11,648 nucleotides of DNA from Dehalococcoidia bacterium (GTDB taxonomy: Bacteria > Chloroflexota > Dehalococcoidia > Dehalococcoidales > UBA3254): positions 1-11,648 of the forward strand of contig JAUYDO010000206.1 of assembly GCA_030691835.1 (NCBI GenBank), written 5' to 3'. A program made the translations under genes and the position numbers. Below the pieces are notes generated by a model. The model saw nothing but the letters and a program-made list of their open reading frames with translations, ran no database searches and was not told where the DNA came from. Of this stretch, positions 6,398 to 11,648 are shown piece by piece. Every line of letters begins with the position of its first letter. Position 1 is the stretch's first letter.

Positions 6398-7714
6398 CTA
6401 CTTAATGAAGCCCTCGTAACGGCGCATGACCAACTGGGCTTCAAGCTGTTTCATGGTATCAAGCACCACGCCGACCACGATTATCAAGCCCATGCTGGAG
6501 AACTGTATGCCCCTGATTCCGGTTATTTCCTGTGCGATAAACGGCATTATAGCCACAAGGGCAAGGAAGATAGCGCCCGCCCACGTGATATGCCCTATGA
6601 CACCATCAAGGTACTTCTTTGTCTGACCGCCGGGACGGATTCCGGGGACAAAACCGCCCTGCTTCTGCAGAACTCCCGGCAAGTCCTGTTGCTGGAAAAC
6701 CACCATAGTATAGAAGAAGGCAAAACCGACAGTCAGTAAGAAATAGAGACCCCAGTAGACAATCCCCAGGGGCAGACTGGCGTTGGGATTAAATACGTCC
6801 ATGATAAAGTTGGCGAAATTGGGCTCAGCGCCCTGCGGCGCTACGAAATAGCTGGCAACCACGCCCGGGAATACCACCACTGACATGGCAAAGATGAGCG
6901 GTATCATGCCGGCGGTGTTAACCCTGAGCGGGATATGCGTGGAGCCAGCCTGACGGTACATGCGCCCGCCCCGGAACACGCTCTTAGCGTACTGTACAGG
7001 GATGCGCCGGTGCGCCTCGGTAAAGATGACTATGAAGACAGTCGTCGCTAAAATGATAATCAGATATACCAGCAATCCAAAGATATTCTCTCTTGCCAGC
7101 AGACTCTGTCCCAATGTCTGGGGCAGACCGGCTACAATGCCGCCAAAGATGATGATAGATATGCCATTGCCGATACCGTACTCGGTGATAAGCTCACCGA
7201 GCCATATGCAGAAGATGGTGCCGGCAATCATCGAAATAACCATCGCCGTCATCGGAAACGCGGCGGTGGCTCCGATTACGCCCTGGCTCTTAAGATACAT
7301 TAGCTGACCGTAACCCTGGAGTCCTGCCAGAGGTACAGTCAGCCAGTGAGTAATCAAATTTATCTTATTTCTGCCCGCTTCGCCCTCCATCGCCAGAGCC
7401 TGCAAGTTGGGGATGACGGGCACGAGAATCTGCACGATGATTGAAGCCGTTATATAGGGATAAACGCCCATAGCGGCTACGCTGAAACGTCTCAGCGCGC
7501 CGCCGCTGAACATGTCAAGCATACCCAGAAGGGGAACCCGCTCGAAGAGATTGCGCAGCGCATCCAGGTCGACTCCGGGTAGTGGCACATGGGCTATCAG
7601 GCGAAAGATTACCAGGAGGGCGATAGTCATCAGGATACGGCGTCTCAAGTCAGGCAGACTGAAGGCATCCAGCATCGCCTGTATGAGGCGCGGTCTGGTC
7701 CGGGTCGGACGCAT
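6398..7714 (-). CDS. secY: Protein translocase subunit SecY
   Basis: SecY is the channel of the Sec translocon; with SecE and SecG it exports or inserts nascent chains at the cytoplasmic membrane. It has about 438 residues with ten predictable membrane segments, the first around ILMTIALLVIF and the last around GLIIVVGVVLDTM. Family signatures seen are YGIGNGISIIIFGGI, the cytoplasmic loop HRRIPVQYAK, KQGGFVPGIRPGGQT and the end RRYEGFIK. The ATG at 7714 lies two bases after the rplO stop. An in-frame TTG at 7720, overlapping that stop and seven bases after AAGGTGG, is a real alternative and would add two residues. The position between rplO and adk is typical. Confidence 0.97.
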   Translation of the reverse strand: MRPTRTRPRLIQAMLDAFSLPDLRRRILMTIALLVIFRLIAHVPLPGVDLDALRNLFERVPLLGMLDMFSGGALRRFSVAAMGVYPYITASIIVQILVPVIPNLQALAMEGEAGRNKINLITHWLTVPLAGLQGYGQLMYLKSQGVIGATAAFPMTAMVISMIAGTIFCIWLGELITEYGIGNGISIIIFGGIVAGLPQTLGQSLLARENIFGLLVYLIIILATTVFIVIFTEAHRRIPVQYAKSVFRGGRMYRQAGSTHIPLRVNTAGMIPLIFAMSVVVFPGVVASYFVAPQGAEPNFANFIMDVFNPNASLPLGIVYWGLYFLLTVGFAFFYTMVVFQQQDLPGVLQKQGGFVPGIRPGGQTKKYLDGVIGHITWAGAIFLALVAIMPFIAQEITGIRGIQFSSMGLIIVVGVVLDTMKQLEAQLVMRRYEGFIK

Positions 7715-7716
7715 GC

Positions 7717-8163
7717 TCAAATTTCCACCACCTTGCCGCCAGCCGCCTCAATCTTGGCTCTGGCAGCGCCGGAGAATTTGTTCGCCTTTATCACCAGGGG
7801 TTTACTTACCTCGCCATTAGCCAGAATCTTGACCGGATGCTGTAATGACTCAACAAGCCCGGACTCCAGGAGCATTTCGGGTGTAATTTCCGCATTGGCG
7901 TCGAATATATCGAGATTACCGACATTGACCACGCTGTATTCGGTCCGGAAGAGGTTAAAGAAGCCGCGCTTCCGGGGCAGTCTCTTCATTATGGGCAGTT
8001 GCCCGCCCTCGAAGCCGCGGGGCATCTTACGGTTACCGGAGCGTGATTTCTGCCCTTTACAGCCGCGTCCAGAATACCAGCCGTGTCCACTGCCGGGGCC
8101 GCGTCCTACCCGTTTCCTGTCTTTCTTGGACCCGGGAGCCGGGGACAGTTCATCCTGTCTCAT
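7717..8163 (-). CDS. rplO: 50S ribosomal protein L15
   Basis: L15 binds 23S rRNA late in large-subunit assembly. The 148-residue protein has the glycine/lysine-rich extended N-terminus followed by the globular domain. The N-terminal signature reads GSGHGWYSGRGCKGQKSRSG (24-43), followed by GFEGGQLPIMKRLPRKRGF. Most L15 proteins have Gly-Lys-Thr where this one has Gly-Trp-Tyr, a small oddity. The C-terminal half with GAARAKIEAAGGKVVEI is standard. ATG at 8163 overlaps the rpmD stop by four bases (ATGA), with GAGG seven bases upstream inside rpmD, which indicates translational coupling. secY begins at or just after its stop. Confidence 0.97.
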   Translation of the reverse strand: MRQDELSPAPGSKKDRKRVGRGPGSGHGWYSGRGCKGQKSRSGNRKMPRGFEGGQLPIMKRLPRKRGFFNLFRTEYSVVNVGNLDIFDANAEITPEMLLESGLVESLQHPVKILANGEVSKPLVIKANKFSGAARAKIEAAGGKVVEI

Positions 8164-8342
8164 ATTACTTCCTCTATCGTCACTAAATGTCTGACCTTGT
8201 TAATCATACCCCGGAGAGAGGCGGAGTCGTCATGGACGACGCTATGGCGTATTCGCCTCAGTCCCAGGGTCTTCAGCGTTCCCCTCTGGTCTTCAGGGTG
8301 GCCGATGCCACTCTTAATCTGGGTGATACGTATTTTAGCCAC
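8160..8342 (-). CDS. rpmD: 50S ribosomal protein L30
   Basis: L30 is a small protein of the large subunit. At 60 residues it is full length for the bacterial form: MAKIRITQIKSGIGHPEDQR, then TLKTLGLRRIRHSVVHDD and RGMINKVRHLVTIEEV, matching the family's single ferredoxin-like domain. It starts with GTG at 8342. AGGAG lies nine bases upstream within the last codons of rpsE, which ends three bases before. Its own stop overlaps the rplO start by four bases. Confidence 0.96.
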   Translation of the reverse strand: MAKIRITQIKSGIGHPEDQRGTLKTLGLRRIRHSVVHDDSASLRGMINKVRHLVTIEEVI

Positions 8343-8345
8343 CGG

Positions 8346-8861
8346 TTACGTCTCCTCCACAGCCTTCGCGGCTGGTTTGCGCCGGGCTAGCTCTTCCGCG
8401 GGTATCTTGAGCGCCTTGAGAGCCAGTATGGTCGCCTTGGCGACGTTAATGCGGTTGGAGCAACCCATTGACTTGCTCAGTACATCCTTAACTCCCGCCG
8501 CTTCAAGGACAGCGCGGACACTGCTACCGGCGATGACGCCGGTCCCTGGCGACGCCGGTTTCAGGAAGACCTCCGCCGCGCCGGATTTCATCCTGATTTC
8601 GTGCGGGATGGTGCTTCCAGCCATAGCCACTTTAATAAGATTCTTTTTAGCCTCGGCGCTAGCCTTGCTGATGGCTTCCGGCACCTCAGCCGCCTTACCC
8701 AGACCCATACCGACGTGTCCATTGCCATCCCCGCTGACCACCAGGGCGCTGAATCTCATGCGCTTTCCACCCTTCAGCACCTTGGCGACACGGTTGATGT
8801 AGACCAGCTTATCATTAAGCGTCAGTTCGCTTGCGTCAATCTTGCTTCTCTGCTCCTTCAC
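8346..8861 (-). CDS. rpsE: 30S ribosomal protein S5
   Basis: S5 lies at the mRNA entry side of the small subunit and affects decoding accuracy. The 171-residue protein has the N-terminal double-stranded-RNA-binding-like domain (about 15-80; [20 protein letters not shown] and [20 protein letters not shown]) and the C-terminal domain with [19 protein letters not shown] (106-124). The loop VLKGGKR corresponds to the family's spectinomycin-resistance site and looks wild type. The start is GTG at 8861. An in-frame TAA lies two codons upstream, so no earlier start exists. The best Shine-Dalgarno, AAGGAG, is 12 bases away, which is long. It lies 16 bases after rplR and 3 before rpmD. Confidence 0.96.
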   Translation of the reverse strand: MKEQRSKIDASELTLNDKLVYINRVAKVLKGGKRMRFSALVVSGDGNGHVGMGLGKAAEVPEAISKASAEAKKNLIKVAMAGSTIPHEIRMKSGAAEVFLKPASPGTGVIAGSSVRAVLEAAGVKDVLSKSMGCSNRINVAKATILALKALKIPAEELARRKPAAKAVEET

Positions 8862-8877
8862 CGCTTAACATCACTCC

Positions 8878-9243
8878 TTAAAATTTTAGTCCGCCCTGAC
8901 GGGCTGAATCTGCTAAGGCTTGAACTCTGCCGATGTATTTATAGCCGCCGCGGTCAAAGACTATAGTCTGGATACCATTTGCCACGGCGCGCCTGGCGAC
9001 CAGTCCGCCGACTAATCCAGCCTGGTCCTTCTTGGATTTCCCGCTCAGGTCTTTCTCAATCTCCGGGTCAAGCGTGGACGCCGCCACCAGTGTCTTGCCC
9101 TGGGTATCATCGATGACCTGGGCATAGATATGACTCAGGCTTCTGAAGACGGCGAGCCTGGGTTTTTCCGCAGTTCCGGACAACTTTTTTCGGACCCGCG
9201 CGTGCCTTCTTATGCGTGCTGCTCTCGGTTCACTGGTTTTCAT
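8878..9243 (-). CDS. rplR: 50S ribosomal protein L18
   Basis: L18 binds 5S rRNA and, with L5, attaches it to the large subunit. The complete 121-residue protein has a basic N-terminus ([18 protein letters not shown]), then [20 protein letters not shown] and the closing signature [18 protein letters not shown] ending GGLKF. The ATG at 9243 shares one base with the TAA stop of rplF (TAATG), with AAGGGG just upstream, so translation is very likely coupled to rplF. Confidence 0.98.
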   Translation of the reverse strand: MKTSEPRAARIRRHARVRKKLSGTAEKPRLAVFRSLSHIYAQVIDDTQGKTLVAASTLDPEIEKDLSGKSKKDQAGLVGGLVARRAVANGIQTIVFDRGGYKYIGRVQALADSARQGGLKF

Positions 9244-9797
9244 TACTTCCCCTTATCTACAGCCTTGCCAGCCTTGCCCGGCTTAATGCGAACGTACTCG
9301 CCGACATATCTGATGCCCTTGCCCTTGTAAGCATCCGGCGGGCGGACTCCTCTGATTTCAGCGGCAATTTGCCCGACCGCTTGGCGGTCGATACCCATGA
9401 CCTTAACCCGGCTGGGACTGTCGAGGACAAAGGATATACCGCGGGGCGGGACCACTTCCACCTGGTGCGAAAATCCGACGCGCAGTATCAGCTTATCACC
9501 GGCTTTCTCTGCACGGTAGCCCACACCGACTAACTCCAGGTTCTTCTCAAAACCCTTGGTCACTCCTTCAACCATGTTGTTTAAGAGACTGCGGGTTAAG
9601 CCGTGCAGTGAACGGTGAATCTTGCTATCAGTCGGTCTTGACACCGTCAGCTTACTGTTCTCCAGTTTGATTGCCATGTCAGGTGAGAAGGTACGCCGGA
9701 GCTCACCCTTAGGTCCCTTGACGGTGACCTCTGACTCTTTAATATTTACCGCCACGCCCTGTGGCACGGCTACCGGCAGACGCCCTATTCTAGACAT
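9243..9797 (-). CDS. rplF: 50S ribosomal protein L6
   Basis: L6 binds 23S rRNA near the sarcin-ricin loop and the factor-binding centre. The 184-residue protein begins [20 protein letters not shown] and has the two repeated L6 domains of the family. The C-terminal signature region reads [20 protein letters not shown] (20 residues) before a basic tail. ATG at 9797 has GGGAG eight bases upstream. It lies 14 bases after rpsH and overlaps rplR by one base. Confidence 0.98.
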   Translation of the reverse strand: MSRIGRLPVAVPQGVAVNIKESEVTVKGPKGELRRTFSPDMAIKLENSKLTVSRPTDSKIHRSLHGLTRSLLNNMVEGVTKGFEKNLELVGVGYRAEKAGDKLILRVGFSHQVEVVPPRGISFVLDSPSRVKVMGIDRQAVGQIAAEIRGVRPPDAYKGKGIRYVGEYVRIKPGKAGKAVDKGK

Positions 9798-9811
9798 CTA
9801 AATCACTCCCA

Positions 9812-10210
9812 TTACCATACGTAGCAAAGGATTTCACCACCAACGCCCTGGTGCCATGCCTGTTTGCCGGTCATCACGCCCTTTGGCGTAGAGACTATTG
9901 CTACTCCCAGACCACCGTAGGGCCGTGGAATTTCCTTCTTGTGAACATAGATTCTCAGACCCGGCTTGCTGACCCGCTCCAGCCCGCTGATGACGGACTG
10001 GTTGCTCTCATCATACTTGAGGTGTACCCTTATTACACGCTCGGGTTTACCTTTCACCACTTCATAGTCCCTGATGAAACCCTCATCCTTGAAAATCTTG
10101 ATGATAGCCAGCTTGGCGCTTGACGAAGGCATCATTACAACGTCATGCCTTACCATGATGGCATTGCGTATCCGGTTCAACATATCAGCAATTTGATCAG
10201 AGATAGCCAT
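9812..10210 (-). CDS. rpsH: 30S ribosomal protein S8
   Basis: S8 binds the central domain of 16S rRNA and is needed for platform assembly. In E. coli it also represses its own operon, but no such leader structure can be recognised here. The 132-residue protein has [17 protein letters not shown] (3-19), [18 protein letters not shown] (29-46) and the C-terminal signature [20 protein letters not shown] ending ILCYVW. ATG at 10210 has GGGAG three bases upstream inside a longer G-run. It lies 15 bases after rpsZ and 14 before rplF. Confidence 0.98.
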   Translation of the reverse strand: MAISDQIADMLNRIRNAIMVRHDVVMMPSSSAKLAIIKIFKDEGFIRDYEVVKGKPERVIRVHLKYDESNQSVISGLERVSKPGLRIYVHKKEIPRPYGGLGVAIVSTPKGVMTGKQAWHQGVGGEILCYVW

Positions 10211-10225
10211 TGCTCCCCCTTAGCC

Positions 10226-10411
10226 TTACCAGCTTGACTTTCTCACCCCTGGAATCTGTCCGATGACGGCGAATCTCCGGAAACAGATGCGACAGAGACC
10301 GAACTGGCGCATATAACCGCGAGGTCGCCCACAGAGGTGACAGCGATGGTGATACTGCACCTCGTACTTGGGCGGGCGCTTCCATTTCATAATCATTGAT
10401 GTCTTAGCCAT
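10226..10411 (-). CDS. rpsZ: 30S ribosomal protein S14, zinc type (type Z)
   Basis: S14 is a small-subunit head protein that binds 16S rRNA. At 61 residues it is the short zinc-binding form found in Gram-positive bacteria, Thermus and Chloroflexota, not the roughly 100-residue zinc-free form of E. coli. The zinc ligands are Cys24, Cys27, Cys40 and Cys43 in [20 protein letters not shown]. The end [11 protein letters not shown] is typical. ATG at 10411 has AGGA seven bases upstream, overlapping the end of rplE. It is sometimes annotated as rpsN. Confidence 0.98.
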   Translation of the reverse strand: MAKTSMIMKWKRPPKYEVQYHHRCHLCGRPRGYMRQFGLCRICFRRFAVIGQIPGVRKSSW

Positions 10412-10421
10412 GCTTACTTCC

Positions 10422-10964
10422 TTAGTCCTTTATAAAGGGCATGCCCATCAGCTCAAGGAGATACCTGCCCTCTTCATCCGTGCCAGCGGTGGTAACGATT
10501 ATCACTTCCAGCCCGCGTATCTTGTCAATCTTATCGTAGTCCACTTCCGGAAAAACGACCTGCTCCTTAAATCCCAGGCTATAGTTGCCGCGTCCGTCGA
10601 AGGAGTTCCTGGAGACGCCCTGGAACTCCCTGACACGGGGCAAAACGATGCCGACCAGCTTTTCAAAGAAGTCATACATACGCTTGCCTCGCAGTGTCAC
10701 CTTCATGCCGATGGGCATGCCTGCCCTTAATCTCCAGATTGAGATTGACTTCCTGGAGCGCGTGATGATGGGATGCTGACCTGAGATAGCCGTCAGGTCG
10801 CTCTCCGCTCCTTCGAGAGCCTTGGCGTTCTCTATTGCCTCGCCGAGACCGATATTCAGCACTACCTTCTCCAGGCGCGGCACCTGCATGATGTTCTTAT
10901 AGCCGAAGTGCTCCATCATGCCCGGGACTACTTCTTTCCTGTACTTTTCCTTCAGTTGTGACAT
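10422..10964 (-). CDS. rplE: 50S ribosomal protein L5
   Basis: L5 binds 5S rRNA and forms the central-protuberance bridge to S13. The 180-residue full-length protein has [19 protein letters not shown] (4-22), [15 protein letters not shown] (29-43), the signature region [18 protein letters not shown] segment (here [19 protein letters not shown]) and the end [16 protein letters not shown]. The ATG at 10964 directly follows the TAA of rplX with no gap (TAAATG). A GAGG lies 11 bases upstream, so coupled reinitiation is likely. Confidence 0.98.
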   Translation of the reverse strand: MSQLKEKYRKEVVPGMMEHFGYKNIMQVPRLEKVVLNIGLGEAIENAKALEGAESDLTAISGQHPIITRSRKSISIWRLRAGMPIGMKVTLRGKRMYDFFEKLVGIVLPRVREFQGVSRNSFDGRGNYSLGFKEQVVFPEVDYDKIDKIRGLEVIIVTTAGTDEEGRYLLELMGMPFIKD

Positions 10965-11276
10965 TTAATCAATTACCTCACCGCAAGCGTGACAAAAGCG
11001 AACCCGGCGCCCGTCATCAAGCATACGGTAGCCAATCCGAGCGGGATGATTACATTTACCGCACAGCAACATCACGTCCGACACGCTGACGGGCGCTTCT
11101 CTTTCTATAATGCCCGCCTGCCTGACCTGCGCCTTAGCTCTGGTGTGTCTCTTGATGAACTTGACGCCTTCGACAATCACCTTCCCCTTCTTGGGGTAGG
11201 CAAAACGTACCTTACCCTTTTTACCCCGGTCCTTACCGGCGACAACCAGCACGTCATCGTTCTTTTTTATCTTCAT
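10965..11276 (-). CDS. rplX: 50S ribosomal protein L24 with C-terminal Cys4 motif
   Basis: L24 is an assembly initiator of the large subunit and lies near the exit tunnel. The 103-residue protein starts with the KOW domain (DDVLVVAGKDRGKKGKV, 7-23) and has the middle signature VKFIKRHTRA (38-47). The C-terminal part carries two Cys-x2-Cys pairs (Cys72/Cys75 and Cys95/Cys98), which look like a zinc ribbon; the E. coli protein lacks this. The pattern is known in a subset of bacterial L24 proteins. ATG at 11276 follows the rplN stop by two bases, with GAGG about ten bases upstream inside rplN. rplE starts immediately after its stop. Confidence 0.98.
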   Translation of the reverse strand: MKIKKNDDVLVVAGKDRGKKGKVRFAYPKKGKVIVEGVKFIKRHTRAKAQVRQAGIIEREAPVSVSDVMLLCGKCNHPARIGYRMLDDGRRVRFCHACGEVID

Positions 11277-11278
11277 AG

Positions 11279-11647
11279 CTATAAAACCTCTGGCGCCAGC
11301 GATATTATCTTGGTGAAGTTCTTCTCCCTGAGCTCTCTGGCAACGGGACCGAATATGCGCGTGCCCTTGGGATTATTGCCCTCAGCCAGGATGACCGCGG
11401 CATTCTCATCGAACCTGATGTAAGAGCCATCGGCGCGGCGGTGTGGCATGGTACAGCGTATTACAACGGCCTTGACTACTTCACCCTGTTTGACCATCGC
11501 TGTAGGTATGGCTTTCTTAACCGAAGCCACGATGACATCACCCAGGTGCGCATAGGTCCTACCACTGCCGCCCGGAACATTTATGCACATAATCTGGCGG
11601 GCACCGGTGTTATCGCCAACCTTGAGTCTTGTATATTGCTGTATCAT
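11279..11647 (-). CDS. rplN: 50S ribosomal protein L14
   Basis: L14 binds 23S rRNA at the subunit interface and forms bridges with the 16S rRNA. The protein is complete at 122 residues: [20 protein letters not shown] at the start, then [15 protein letters not shown], the signature [20 protein letters not shown] and the end [12 protein letters not shown] at 11647 is one base from the window edge, so its ribosome binding site and the preceding gene (rpsQ would be expected from the usual order) lie outside. Confidence 0.98.
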   Translation of the reverse strand: MIQQYTRLKVGDNTGARQIMCINVPGGSGRTYAHLGDVIVASVKKAIPTAMVKQGEVVKAVVIRCTMPHRRADGSYIRFDENAAVILAEGNNPKGTRIFGPVARELREKNFTKIISLAPEVL

Positions 11648-11648
11648 A

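Noticed and set aside
6391..6444. N-terminal extension of adk by 18 codons overlapping secY
   Set aside because: The extra residues have no counterpart in adenylate kinases. GTG at 6390 has a good binding site and gives the family N-terminus.
8083..8802. 239-residue plus-strand open frame across rplO, rpmD and rpsE
   Set aside because: It runs antisense through three well-supported ribosomal genes and shows no family features.
1..11648. Possible mobile element, CRISPR array, defence system or other novel system
   Set aside because: Every stretch is explained by core translation genes in a conserved order. There are no long direct or inverted repeats, no foreign-looking genes and no gap above 69 bases.

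Overview
This window is a compact piece of a bacterial ribosomal-protein supercluster. I call 23 protein genes, all on the minus strand, so the transcription order runs from the right end of the window to the left. The genes fill about 97% of the sequence. Gaps are mostly 0-35 bases, with several overlaps or direct stop-start contacts, and no terminator is visible. The only spacer that stands out is 69 bases of AT-rich DNA upstream of rpmJ, which carries a candidate internal promoter.

Layout in transcription order: the spc-type block is rplN (L14), rplX (L24), rplE (L5), rpsZ (S14, zinc type), rpsH (S8), rplF (L6), rplR (L18), rpsE (S5), rpmD (L30), rplO (L15) and secY. Next come adk (adenylate kinase), map (methionine aminopeptidase), infA (IF-1) and rpmJ (L36). 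The alpha-type block follows: rpsM (S13), rpsK (S11), rpsD (S4), rpoA (RNA polymerase alpha) and rplQ (L17). Last are truA (tRNA pseudouridine synthase), rplM (L13) and rpsI (S9, cut by the left edge). The genes work together in making ribosomes and in coupled jobs: transcription (RpoA), initiation (IF-1), membrane insertion of new chains (SecY), N-terminal methionine removal (Map), nucleotide balance (Adk) and tRNA modification (TruA).

The secY-adk-map-infA-rpmJ order and the zinc-type S14 resemble Gram-positive and Chloroflexota clusters rather than E. coli. Direct rplQ-truA-rplM-rpsI linkage without intervening ECF transporter genes, together with protein style (zinc-ribbon L24, Cys4 S4), suggests Chloroflexota, possibly Dehalococcoidia. 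This is a recollection-based inference, not a search result, and no phylogeny was done.

This is core housekeeping DNA. I see no mobile element, CRISPR array, defence system or novel system. The points worth a second look are small: an apparent CTG start for rpsD, a TTG start for rpoA, a high share of non-ATG starts, a nine-residue repeat tail on L13, a candidate promoter before rpmJ, an unusual L15 signature, and a set of five Cys-rich zinc-binding proteins.
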